Below are positions 1 through 8,060 of a DNA stretch of 22,918 bases, in pieces (within the stretch, counting starts at the first letter, position 1; each line of letters opens with the position of its first letter). The notes beneath the pieces are model-generated. The model searched no databases. It had not been told where the DNA came from and saw only the letters and a list, made by a program, of their open reading frames with translations. The position numbers were made by a program, and so were the translations under genes. The stretch covers positions 1,065,834 through 1,088,751 of the forward strand of contig BFEA01000337.1 in assembly GCA_003427395.1 (NCBI GenBank), read 5' to 3'. The DNA comes from Chara braunii (Eukaryota > Streptophyta > Charophyceae > Charales > Characeae).

Positions 1-204
1 TTTTTTTTGGCCTGTTTTGGTGAAATTTCATGAAAATGCACTTGTGGCTTGCTGTTTATAGGTTTTTTATTTTTTTTTTCGTTTTTTTTTTACAATATGT
101 TAGTAAGAAGTGCACTCTACAGATTGGTGTAAAGTATGGTTAAAATGACCCTTTGGTTTTCTTATAAATGAGGGTGAAAATTGGGAGGTCGGTTAACCTT
201 CTCT
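1..204. other. AT-rich, T-tract DNA, no gene seen
   Basis: Long T runs at the left edge and around 66-94 lie in AT-rich sequence. No coding similarity is recognised here; the LINE fragment to the right loses its RT similarity at about position 210. This may be a decayed element or intergenic DNA. Confidence 0.5.
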
Positions 205-745
205 CGATTCCACATGGTCTCCCAAAACTCTTTGGGGAGTCCATCTATCTCTGGGGTTTTCTCCTCCTTCATCATCATCAGTGCCGACCAAGGACATCTT
301 GAGGGACACCCTTTGCTGGTCCGAGAGGGTTTTCTGTAGAGGAACCAGAAAGTCATCTATTCATGTTTCTCTTTGTTCGTGCGATCTATCTTTTGTTCGT
401 GACCTAGAAAGGTCTTGAAAGAAACCTCTTGCTATATGGACACAGTGGGGCGTCGACGTAGCCACCGGACCCTGAGGTTGTACCGGATCATAAAATGCTT
501 TTGTGGCGGAGAGGAACCGAGAATTCATGGTTCCTTCTGTTTTATACTTGTGCAGCTTCCTTCTGATTCTTAACCCTTGCCATCTGTGTTCCATGCTTGC
601 ACGTAATCGAGTCTCAGTCTCCTCAATGGCTGTTGAGATTTCACCCCCGTCCGTTCCTTCATTTTCTTGATTTTCTTCTTGCTGCTGTTTCAACTGACAA
701 AGTTGTTGGTGTAATTTCATTTCTTCTACATGTCTTTGGACCGCG
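205..745 (-). pseudogene. LINE fragment: linker and start of reverse transcriptase
   Basis: Read on the minus strand, 745 to about 350 encodes a charged, Gln/Glu-rich segment (EEMKLHQQLCQLKQQQ and following), typical of the linker between endonuclease and RT in plant LINEs. After at least one frameshift near 360-380 there is a segment resembling DDFLVPLQKTLSDQQR. It is followed by EKTPEIDGLPKEFWETMW (about 262-210), which matches the first conserved RT block (GKSPGxDGLPxEFY). Similarity stops at about 210, so only the beginning of RT remains. A TAG/TGA stop and the frame changes make this a dead fragment. It carries the first part of a LINE, while its right-hand neighbour carries a C-terminal part, so the two are not in element order and probably come from separate insertions or a rearrangement. 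The family assignment is from motif recognition only. Confidence 0.7.
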
Positions 746-768
746 ATCCTTTAGCAATGAGCGATCTA

Positions 769-1125
769 CCATGATTGCAAAGATGTGACCTTTGTCGGTC
801 TGGCTTTACTTTCGTTAAGCCACTTAATGGGTGTGAGGAGGGATCGATCCACGCTCAAGTGTTTAGCCCATCTATCAATTATCAGATCCCTCAGTATTCT
901 TTTGGGTCTAAGCATCCTATACATGGATCTGACTGAAAGTGTGTTTAGGTGGACTCTTTTACCGGTCGCCACTGATGCCCCCCCGGCCGTCTGCCATTGC
1001 AAATCTTCAGGGTCAATAGGCAGCTCGTGTATTGATGTATGGGGAAGAAAGACTGTGGAGTCCTGTCCTTCCCGCAGCACTCGCACTCGAAACATCTCGG
1101 CTCTCTCCTTACTGTTCGTTGCTAA
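769..1125 (-). pseudogene. LINE fragment: region between RT and C-terminal tail
   Basis: An open minus-strand frame from about 1125 to 769 encodes FRVRVLREGQDSTVFLP, then YRMLRPKRILRDLIIDRW and LLTPIKWLNESKARPTKVTS. These blocks are closely repeated in two plus-strand LINE copies of this window (about 1215-1540 and 9100-9420), so this is the same conserved region downstream of the RT core. It stops abruptly after KVTSLQ, where the other copies continue with W-x-I-[GA]-HRCLPT. The junction at about 768 is therefore a breakpoint. Longer frames on either strand across this region are antisense extensions and not separate genes. Confidence 0.75.
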
Positions 1126-1166
1126 TTTTATTATGTATAATATTACTTCATATAGAATCACCAGAG

Positions 1167-2290
1167 CGGGCACCCTCCAAGGGAGTAGAGCGCCATTCGA
1201 ATGGAAAAAGAAAGCATCAGTGTACCGAGTGAGAGTTATAGAGGAGAAGGGACATAGGGTGGTGTTCCAACCATTCAAGCCAATCCAGGATCTGGCTTTG
1301 GACCCAGTAAAATGGACATGGAAGCCCCCCCAAAAGAGGGGAGGCCCCAAAGTTGGTCACATTAGACTACACCAGTTGTCGATCAAATCAGCCTACAAAA
1401 TGCCCAGACCTAAACGACATCTAAGGGACATGGTTAACGATCGATGGCTCAGACACCTAAACGTGGACCACACCCTCCTGTCACCGATCCAATGGTTCAA
1501 GGAACAAAAATCTAAGCCCATAAAAATCACCTCCCTACAGTGGCAAATTGGCCACCGTTGTTTGCCAACCAACGACTGGTTGACCGACCGTACTAATCTC
1601 GAACAAAGAGGTCTGCTACTTCCATGGAGCCAGTGGTACCAGAGTTTGTTCCCTTTCCACAAGAAGGCGGAGACCATTGAACATATTTTCATGCAATTCC
1701 CAATCGCCCAATTCATATGGAGATGGTGGGACCGCATATGGCAAAAAATGGAATCTGACATCATCTGGCCCTGGTCATGGCAAGCCATATTGGTTGGGCA
1801 CTGGCCGTTGGCAGGATCAATCATGACCTTCGTAGAGAATATGTACAGACTGGGAAGGAGGGCGGTGATACGGGGACTTTGGTGGCAGAGGTGCACCCTG
1901 GCCATGGAGAAGGAGAGAGCAAAGGGGTCAGAGATCACAAAACAGATTCAGCCGCAGGTGCATCTTGAACTCACACAAAGATGGTCGGACACAAAAACAA
2001 ATTAGACCTTTTTAGACAAGTTGGTGATGTTAGGAGGCGGATTACAGCATTTTGCACAGACTGGGTAGGAGGGGAGAGAGAAGGATGGATTGCAAAAGTG
2101 GAATGGAGTGGAGACAGGGGAGAGGGAGAGGGGGATTTGGAAGAAATGAGAGACTATCGTCTAGTCTTCAAAGACTGGACAAACATAGAACCCTCGTTCC
2201 CACTACCCCCTTCCTTCGGACTTCCCAGACCCCCTCCCACCTCATGCCCTTTCCCTGGCAGAGATTCTGTCCTGAACCTTAAAATACTTA
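1167..2290 (+). pseudogene. LINE C-terminal region, 5'-truncated
   Basis: The plus-strand frame from about 1187 to 2005 encodes the post-RT part of a LINE. It includes YRVRVIEEKGHRVVF, KSAYKMPRPKRHLRDM, then the tail QWQIGHRCLPTNDWL, AETIEHIFMQFPIAQFIW and a Trp-rich stretch ending GLWWQRCTLAMEKE. The HRCLPT-xx-W and ET-x-EH-x-F blocks are those of the zf-RVT-like tail found after plant LINE RTs, but the expected cysteine after HIF is replaced (MQF rather than MKC in the copy near 9.57 kb). After the stop at about 2003-2005 the protein continues in another frame from about 1990 (LDLFRQVGDVRRRITAF to YRLVFKDWTNIEP), so there is one frameshift. No RT core is present. It is 5'-truncated at a breakpoint opposite an oppositely oriented LINE fragment. 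Confidence 0.8.
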
Positions 2291-2410
2291 GCCCGGTCCC
2301 CTGTACATCCACATACATCTGCATACACACATACCTATACATAATGTACACCTTCATATGCCCACATATGGAGCTCCTCCCTGGAGCCCCCTGGGGAGGA
2401 CTCCGCTAAT
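2291..2410 (+). other. 3' untranslated tail of the plus-strand LINE
   Basis: Past the last coding similarity the sequence becomes pyrimidine- and TACA-rich, with repeated CATACA and ATACAT words. It ends in a GC-rich inverted segment around 2371-2402 (CTCCCTGG ... CCTGGGGAGG). A similar GC-rich block (GGGCCCTGGGG) sits at the 3' side of the LINE copy near 10310-10334. This suggests, by inference, a 3'-UTR stem-loop of the kind LINE RTs can recognise. No poly-A tail follows directly. Confidence 0.4.
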
Positions 2411-2424
2411 GTACATATCTGCTA

Positions 2425-2513
2425 TGCTAGGCCGTTGCCCGGCCCGGCACGCCCGGCCAGGCATGCCCGGGCCAGTTGGGCAGAGGGGGGTTCGCCCGGC
2501 AAAACCAGACGGG
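2425..2513. repeat. GC-rich CCCGG cluster 1
   Basis: GCCCGG words recur about every ten bases (GCCCGGCCCGGCACGCCCGG and following), including one CCCGGG, in otherwise AT-balanced DNA. The run is partly palindromic. I do not recognise the element. Confidence 0.55.
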
Positions 2514-2849
2514 TCAAAAAAGAGGCAAGGATCCCAAAAAAAAGAAAAAGACTTCAGGCCAGGACTGCACTTGGCCCAAGCAGTCAGAATCCAGTCTTAA
2601 CTTCGGTTTTGGTGATGGGTCACCCAGGGGGGGTTGGGGGGTATAAACAGTGACTAAAGGGCTTAAAAGGGTACATTTGGAGTCTTTTGGGACTCAGGTT
2701 TTTTCATTTATTTTTATCTTGAAGTTAACAAGGAATTTCGAGGTGGCCCTCAGCCAAAAGTCGTTTGTATCGCAATTTTACACAACATTTTTGTTTTTCG
2801 GATTTTTTTGAAATTTTTTTTATTTTCTATTTTTTAGAATATTATGCGC
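2514..2849. other. Unassigned spacer between two GC-rich clusters
   Basis: A-rich then T-rich sequence, with a CCCAGGGGGGGTTGGGGGG run near 2620-2640 and T runs around 2800-2835. Short open frames exist, but none shows a recognisable motif or coding character. Confidence 0.4.
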
Positions 2850-2942
2850 TGGGATCGCCCGGGACCCTGCCCGGGCCCTGCCCGGTCCGGGCCGCCCGGG
2901 AGGGAACCCGGGCGGCATTCCCCAGCCGGGCCGCTCGGAGAC
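2850..2942. repeat. GC-rich CCCGGG cluster 2
   Basis: Four CCCGGG hexamers and several GCCCGG words fall within about 75 bp, embedded in T-rich DNA. The composition matches the cluster about 400 bp to the left, and the two may be ends or copies of one element family. They are rich in CpG and CHG sites. Confidence 0.55.
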
Positions 2943-3051
2943 TAACGCAGCATATCTGTTCCTTATTTGCTGCTCAGTTAACCCCCCTTTTTTTTGCTTG
3001 GGGTAGTCAATGCTGGCAGTCTGAGTTTTCTGAGTAATCTGTGCCTTTCAT

Positions 3052-3116
3052 GTATAAAGGGATGCTGGAGCCCCTTTCCAGCAGGTGTTGCCCCCCACCA
3101 ATAGAACGGAGCCTTG
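3052..3116. repeat. Dispersed repeat R1, copy 1
   Basis: This segment (GGAGCCCCTTTCCAGCAGG ... CCACCAATAG) matches 4093-4160 over about 60 bp at roughly 75% identity by eye. It is followed directly by A-rich sequence, as expected for the tail of a retroposed unit. The family is not recognised. Confidence 0.5.
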
Positions 3117-3668
3117 TAAAAAAAAAAATCAAAAAAAAAATCATATAGAATTGGACGCAGCGTAATAATCAGTGAGGCTCCACAGTCCACTGATTTTGCG
3201 ACTGTTATGATAAACGTTGCTGCACCACCGATGCCATGATCCCAGGGGCATGACAAGATCTGATGCCCTAGATTTGACACTCGTGCAACGGACCCCCTAG
3301 TGAAATAGTTCTTGGCAAAAAAAAAGAGACGGTGCTGTGACGGGTCCAATTTGAGGAACCCTGATTCACCATCAAGACAAGGGGGACACAGAGCAACAGA
3401 GAGAAAGACGCGACTCCAGGCGAAAACGGGAAAGGGAAAAACTCTCCAGACTGCCAGACTGTGCCAGTGGAGCCTCCGGCTCTTCGACGAGGAAACGGTG
3501 GAAACCCCTCGAAGTAGGCCGGTGGAGCACAAGCTTAATACCCCCTTCTTTTGACTAAGGAACCAGTGACAACCATGATTGCTTCACAAGGAATCCCATG
3601 GGCTACTGTCAGCAAAGCCATCCCCCCACCCCCACTATCTGTTGTCCCAGGTCTTGCTATGGTTATGA
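3117..3668. other. Unassigned sequence with a small hairpin
   Basis: Begins with A-rich runs (3117-3142). AATCAGTG (3167-3174) and CACTGATT (3188-3195) form a perfect 8-bp stem. Short open frames on both strands (for example 3312-3554 plus) have no recognisable domain. I find no gene here. Confidence 0.4.
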
Positions 3669-3828
3669 TTAAACCACCAGTACTTCCTAAAGTAGCGTAG
3701 CGTTAACGCTACACGATTTTAGGAAACGTACGGGCCACTACAGGAGCGCCCAAATTCATCCAACTAGAAACTTTTCTACTCTATTTTTTTCCCGCGGCCG
3801 ATAGCTGGGCCAAGTACTGGTGGTTTAA
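3669..3828. mobile_element. TTAA-flanked MITE, copy 1
   Basis: A perfect 17-bp terminal inverted repeat, TTAAACCACCAGTACTT at 3669-3685 and its complement at 3812-3828, bounds a 160-bp element with no coding capacity. TTAA at both outer ends could be a target-site duplication plus a 13-bp TIR (ACCACCAGTACTT), as in piggyBac-type insertions, but this is inferred from the ends alone. A diverged second copy lies in inverted orientation at 10626-10774. A perfect 16-bp palindrome (GTAGCGTTAACGCTAC) sits at 3697-3712 and is absent from the other copy. Confidence 0.8.
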
Positions 3829-3869
3829 ATTGGTAGTTTGTTGTGGCTTGTAAAAAGGGTGTTTCTGAA

Positions 3870-3980
3870 CTACCGTCTTCACCCGAATAGAACGCCCGGT
3901 CATTATAGCTGTATTTGGGGCAACTTTCAGTCTAGATACAGAGATTATTACCGGGAGTTCTGTTCGGGTGAAGACTTTAG
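3870..3980. mobile_element. Hairpin MITE (family Y), copy 1
   Basis: Imperfect terminal inverted repeats: GTCTTCACCCGAATAGAAC (3875-3893) against GTTCTGTTCGGGTGAAGAC (3957-3975), one mismatch. The complementarity extends outward to CTA/TAG at 3870 and 3980. The interior is also partly self-complementary (CCCGGT..ATTAT against ATTATTACCGGG), so the whole unit can fold into one hairpin. Two more copies occur at 12884-12992 (same orientation) and about 12130-12240 (inverted). It is too short to encode a protein, so it is non-autonomous. Confidence 0.8.
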
Positions 3981-4092
3981 GAAGAATAGATAGATAGATC
4001 TGGCACCTCAGTTGGGGTGAAGAGTTTCAGAATCATCCCACGACATTACACTCAAATACACTCAAATCGGTCTTTCTCGATTCAATCATCAT
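3981..4092. other. Short unassigned sequence
   Basis: Contains a short GATA run (about 3988-4000), a second isolated GGGGTGAAGAG motif resembling the right end of family Y (about 4014-4024), and a direct duplication of ACACTCAAAT (about 4047-4066). No gene is seen. Confidence 0.35.
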
Positions 4093-4160
4093 GATTATAT
4101 GAAAGGGAAGCTGGACCCTGTTTCCAGAAGGTGCAGATCCCCACCAATAGATGGAGTGAC
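4093..4160. repeat. Dispersed repeat R1, copy 2
   Basis: Matches 3052-3116 (TTTCCAGAAGGTG and CCACCAATAGATGGAG segments). It lies close to a long poly-T tract, consistent with a retroposed unit on the minus strand, although the tract is about 45 bp away. Confidence 0.5.
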
Positions 4161-4206
4161 CTGAATAGGTCCAAAAACGGTGGGCTGCCCATATCACCCA
4201 ACCGTT

Positions 4207-4207
<1 letters not shown>

Positions 4208-4249
<42 letters not shown>
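4208..4249. repeat. Poly-T tract of about 42 bp
   Basis: An uninterrupted T run, bordered by GTTGTT on the left and AACAAC on the right, so the edges are themselves an inverted repeat. On the minus strand it reads as a poly-A tail. Length is assembly-dependent. Confidence 0.8.
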
Positions 4250-4255
<6 letters not shown>

Positions 4256-4696
4256 GAACAACTTAATTCATTATAAATCAAACCGAGGCTGGGAACCTCA
4301 CAATTCGACCCGGAGTACTGACAGCATCAGCCAGCTTAGCTTGCAGATAGTAGTCTGCAGAACTCGGATCTACTGAGTTCCAATTCCTAGTTCATAGTGA
4401 CCATAACGGAGAGTTTGAGCTTACGTCAAACGCAGACTTAGTCTGTTGGCTCAGGATACCCACTCGTCCCTCCACTGGCAGGCGCTTTAGCCACAATCTT
4501 CCAAGTACCCTGGTTAAATCCTTGTTCGTCCAACTACTCCAGCCTACTCTACTGTCTGGGACTAACACGGCCCAGAGGTCCTGGGCCCAGGATCGGGTCC
4601 TACTTGACACTCTGCTACAGGCCTACTGCGGCCCTGGAGTACCGAGTGTCCTGGTGTAAGATTCTGCTTACGGATCTCCTACTCCTAGCTCACTCT
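4250..4696 (-). other. Probable 3' region of the minus-strand LINE
   Basis: Downstream of the last coding similarity of the minus-strand LINE I see no further conserved motif. A 72-codon minus-strand frame (4610-4392) has no recognisable domain. GAACTC ... GAGTTC near 4359-4380 is a short inverted repeat. If the element ends in the poly-T/poly-A tract at 4208-4249, this interval would be its 3' UTR; that is inference. Confidence 0.35.
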
Positions 4697-5240
4697 CTAC
4701 AGTAGACCCAGCTTCTGTTCTTTCTCCAGGATTGCGCAGGATTGTGCATTTCCAGGATCCAGCGCGAGATCTTCAGGCCTCCGCTTGTGTGAATACCTGC
4801 CAGCTTCTGTTCTTTTGCCCAAGAACCACCTCAACTGATCTCGGGACCATTTGCCTGCTTTAGCTTTTCTCCTCCAGTCCACCCGGATGGCCTGCTTCAG
4901 GCCCTGCTTGATTAGGCATTTAGTCTCCAAATCTGACAGGGTTTTTTTCTGAAAACGTGCTCTGTTCCTGTCCTTCCAGATCACCTCACAGATTAGTCCC
5001 CTGACTGCCTGAGCTACGTACCCCCAGCCCCGGTGGCCCTTTGCACTGGCCGGTAGGAAACCCAACAACACCCACCTCTTGTCCCAGATTACGGACGGAT
5101 CCCCGAACTTGCTCCAGTGATACACCCACCATTTTCATACCCCTCTGGATGCTGGGCATTCCCACCACAGGTGTCTGGTAGATTCAAACAGCCAACTGCA
5201 TCTGGAACAACCGAGATCAACCTCTGGGTTTCCCATAGTC
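4697..5240 (-). pseudogene. LINE zinc-knuckle (zf-RVT) tail
   Basis: On the minus strand from about 5225, one frame reads VDLGCSRCSWLFESTRHLWW then ECP. This is the C-x2-C ... H-x3-C pattern of the zinc-binding domain that ends plant LINE polyproteins. The same frame continues with WWVYHWSKFGDPSVIWDKR, then VRGLICEVIWKDRNRARFQ and ends at the stop at about 4697. One in-frame TGA near 5143 interrupts it shortly after the knuckle. The RT part upstream lies in another frame, so at least one frameshift separates them (5240-5511 has coding-like pieces in more than one frame). It differs from the other LINE tails in this window, which lack the first CxxC pair, so two LINE lineages are present. A 17-bp direct repeat (CCAGCTTCTGTTCTTTC-like) occurs at about 4708 and 4800. 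Confidence 0.75.
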
Positions 5241-5511
5241 TTTCAAATTCTGGGCCCGCTTCTGAAAGGTCCTCCGCCCAGACTGATTGCCATCTGGATG
5301 TAGCTATCTGAGCTGGTGCTTTCCAACGAGGGGCAGATCGCTGGTACCGTTGGGAGACTGTAGTCCAGCAGGCTCATGGGCGATTCCTCCTTGTACTGGG
5401 TGACCAACTCCAAGCACTGGGATCCAGCCTCAGTTGCAGTAGCGGGGTTTTGCCGATCCAGTAGGGCGCCCGACGTAGTCCCAGTTCACATCGCTGCTCC
5501 ACTACCCTCAC

Positions 5512-6865
5512 CTATGCTGGATTGTCCCAAGCTTTTACCGTCACCTCTTCCAGCAACGTCAGAGTGTTTGATACACCTTCACTGCGCCATCTCTCCACTC
5601 TCCTGAACCCACTGGGCAGGATCTCTTTGACCTTCCACAAAACATTCCCGTCTCCTTCCGAGTTCGAGATGTACCAGGTCCCCACTGGGTCCACCCCCCT
5701 CGGTCCGAATATATCCACCCATTCTGAAGGAATAGAGTTCACCACCACTCTCCAGTGTTCCTCCACTCTTTGGAGCCCTCTAAGCTTTGTTCTTACTTCG
5801 CTTAGGGGCTTCCAACTACCCAGACTGGTGGACCACAGATCTTCCAGCTTCACAATTTCCCGTTTGATCCAGGCTTGTTCGAAAGAGCCTCTTGACCCGT
5901 CTGCCCCCAGCCTGTTGCCAGACTGATCTGCGAATGTTGCATTTTCAAATATCAGCTGGTCCAGCACTTTGTCTCTTGTGGTGCGAGTAATCTTGAATGA
6001 GGCTGAGAGGTGTCCGTTCATCATGACTGCAGAAGAAGAGAATGTATACATTACCTTGAGCCATGAGCAGAAGCAACAACCGAAACACACCTTCTTGAAT
6101 GTGGTAAGGACAAAGGTCCGACCAACCTTATCGTAAGTTTTTTCCAGGTCCAACAAGAGGACAATCATATCTAGCTCTTCCGCCTGAACAATCTCAAGCG
6201 TTTCAATGGCGGTCACAATATTGTTGAAAATGGATCTCCCATGTACAAATGCCCCTTGGTCCTGCTCCACCAGCCCTGGGAGATGCCTGGCCAGCCTGCG
6301 CGCTAGGGACTTCGCAAGGATCTTGTACGATACATTCAGAAGGGAGATTATGAACGATACGTTCAGAAGGGAGATCTTGAACGATACGTTCAGAAGGGAG
6401 ATTCTGAACGATACGTCTGACTTATCCCCCTTTTTGAACATGACTGTGATCACCCCATGCGTCATCCCTTTCCACAACTTGCCTCCAACTAACACCTCAT
6501 TGTACAGTTCCACCAGCAAGGGACCGAACACCCTCCAGTTTGCCGCATAAAATTCTACTGTTGAACCGTCCACCCGAGGGGATTTTCCCCTTGCCATCAC
6601 TTTCATTGTTTGAGAAAGTTCTTCGAGGGTGATCGGTCTATCCAGGTCTAACTGCGTTGTTGTGCTCAATTGCTCTGTGGTGTCTGTCCACATGTCCGAC
6701 TGCAAGGACAGGTCTGTATTCACATCCTCGTTCTATCTCCTGGTCGTGAGTATGTCAGCGTAGTAGAGATTGGCGTATTGTAGCATGTCGACAGCTGAGC
6801 AGGTTGTGGGAGCTGATTCCTCGAACGGGTGCCTCAGTTCAATCATTTGCTGCTGCGCCCATCTT
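5512..6865 (-). pseudogene. LINE reverse transcriptase, internally deleted
   Basis: From about 6865 on the minus strand the linker reads LRHPFEESAPTTCSAVDMLQ, then YANLYYADILTTRR followed by an in-frame TAG (about 6740). The open part, 6723 to 5512, continues with ITLEELSQTMKVMARGKSPR, VDGSTVEFYAANW (RT block 0), ITVMFKKGDK, then a triplicated segment, YKILAKSLARRLARHLPGLV and EQDQGAFVHGRSIFNN. Motif A is LLLDLEKTYDKV. After HLSASFKITR the expected motif B (GVRQGCPLSP) and motif C (YADD/FADD) are missing; the frame jumps to post-RT sequence (FENATFADQSGNRLG and beyond). The RT cannot be catalytic, as two of the three aspartates of the palm are gone. About 400 codons stay open despite the deletion. 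The apparent start is arbitrary (GTG); the real start would be far upstream. Confidence 0.85.
6328..6408. repeat. 27-bp tandem triplication inside the LINE RT
   Basis: Three units of 27 bp at 6328, 6355 and 6382 (CGATACGTTCAGAAGGGAG plus eight more bases), differing at only a few positions. On the coding (minus) strand each unit encodes nine residues of the form VSFxISLLN. Related LINEs have this sequence once, as NWRPISLLNVSYKILAK, so the extra copies arose by in-frame duplication. Confidence 0.9.
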
Positions 6866-7094
6866 GGTATTGAAAACCAAGACGGGCACCCAACCTATTA
6901 GGTTCCTCTGAGTCTTCAAAAAAAAAAAAAAACACACCCGGCAAAGTCATCCTGCGGTACTCGATCCAAGATCCTTAGGCCACCTCTATTTGAGCAATGA
7001 AAGAAGTGGAATAAACAGAACATTTAAAAAAAAAAAAAAAAAACAAAAAAAACAGAATATTAAATTTGCTACTGAAAATCTTCAACCCGCCCAA
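6866..7094. other. A-rich spacer with two poly-A runs
   Basis: Poly-A runs at about 6920-6933 and 7025-7042 border a short stretch with no recognisable gene. Such runs may mark 3' ends of retroposed fragments. Confidence 0.45.
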
Positions 7095-7305
7095 TTCCGA
7101 GCCATTTTCTCCAATGCGGCTGCATGAGTGTCGCGTCTGGCGAGATTCACAAGCCTGTCATTTATTTTTCTTGGAAAACATCCAGACAAAACGAGTTGCG
7201 CTATGGTCCTGTTTTGCCTGGATGTTTTCCAACGGAAATGGCAGGCAGGTGCATCCTCCCACATGCGGCGCGCATGCAATCTCGTTGGAGAAAAATGACT
7301 CGGAA
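7095..7305. mobile_element. Foldback (hairpin) element
   Basis: Arms of about 95-100 bp are imperfect complements of each other. TTCCGAGCCATTTTCTCCAA (7095-7114) pairs with the end at 7285-7305, and CTTGGAAAACATCCAGACAA (about 7170) pairs with TTGCCTGGATGTTTTCC (about 7214-7230). The whole element can form one long hairpin with a short loop near 7195-7205. Because of this symmetry both strands show nearly the same short translated frames, which are not genes. There is no coding capacity. Confidence 0.8.
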
Positions 7306-7639
7306 ACGTACTGCAAGTGGTGGTTTAAACCATCGCAGTGACTAGGCTTAAAAAAAAAGAAAACCACCGCAGTGACAATGGGCTCCAGGTAAATCGAACA
7401 CATGCAAGCATATATTTCTGAAAAAAACGGGGGTTCCTGAATACCGGACTAAAATGGTTGGCGCAACCAGCCGAAAAGAAGAAGAGGGTCCCTGCACCTG
7501 TTTGCTTGGGAGGGTTGTAAAAAAAAAACAGTCGGGGACGTAGTGGCGGACCCAGCAGTGGGTACTTCTACATGAGCTTCAGGTACTAAGTAGATGTGAA
7601 TCGGTGCCTATTAGGTGTTTCCGCTGCAAAAGATGCAAT
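7306..7639. other. Unassigned, with TTAA palindrome and short repeats
   Basis: TGGTTTAAACCA (7321-7332) is a perfect palindrome resembling the outer ends of the TTAA MITE. CGCAGTGAC then occurs twice, after AAACCAT and after AAACCAC (about 7334 and 7366). GGTTGGCGCAACC near 7460 is a short palindrome. No gene is seen. Confidence 0.45.
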
Positions 7640-8060
7640 TTGACAAAAACAACAACTGATTTCAACTATGGCTCTCTGGCCCCCCCAGTAAGGCTGGAAT
7701 GGTCGGTTCGCCAACGGGACCCTATAGCGCCTTTCCTCTTTCTAATCATCATGGAGGCGTTGTCGGCAAACCTACGTGCAAACAAGGACATCACCAGGAT
7801 CAAAATAACCAATATCCCGGAAGACGCAGTCCCGGTGTATTCTCTATTTGCGGATGACCTCACAGTTATGGTGGAGGCCACCACTGGCTACATAGAAGAG
7901 ATTTACCAGATGATGAAAAGTTCTCCCAGGTCTCTGATATGACAATAATCTGGGGGAACACGACACAAGGATGGTCGATCCACCATCAGGAATGTCGCTC
8001 CCCAAAAATCCCCCGTATTTTCTGGCTACCCCTGGAGGTCCCACTTATGATCCTAGGGGT
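7640..8060 (+). pseudogene. LINE reverse transcriptase, catalytic palm part
   Basis: The open frame 7604-7942 encodes, from about 7660, SLAPPVRLEWSVRQRDPIAP then FLFLIIMEAL, the RT motif B region (VRQGCPLSPLLF in active elements; here G-C is changed to R-D). After about 40 residues comes YSLFADDLTVMVEATTG, motif C with the FADD catalytic pair intact. A frameshift near 7915 moves the frame to FSQVSDMTIIWGNTTQGWSI and then VPLMILGVSMTAMG, the standard continuation. Motif A and everything upstream are absent, so the copy is 5'-truncated. It belongs with the degraded segments that follow to about 10.3 kb. Confidence 0.85.

Noticed and set aside
785-1166. Plus-strand N-terminal extension of the LINE frame, with Cys and His residues
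   Set aside because: It is the antisense of the minus-strand LINE fragment at 769-1125.
5522-5926. 134-codon plus-strand frame
   Set aside because: It is antisense to the well-supported LINE RT on the minus strand.
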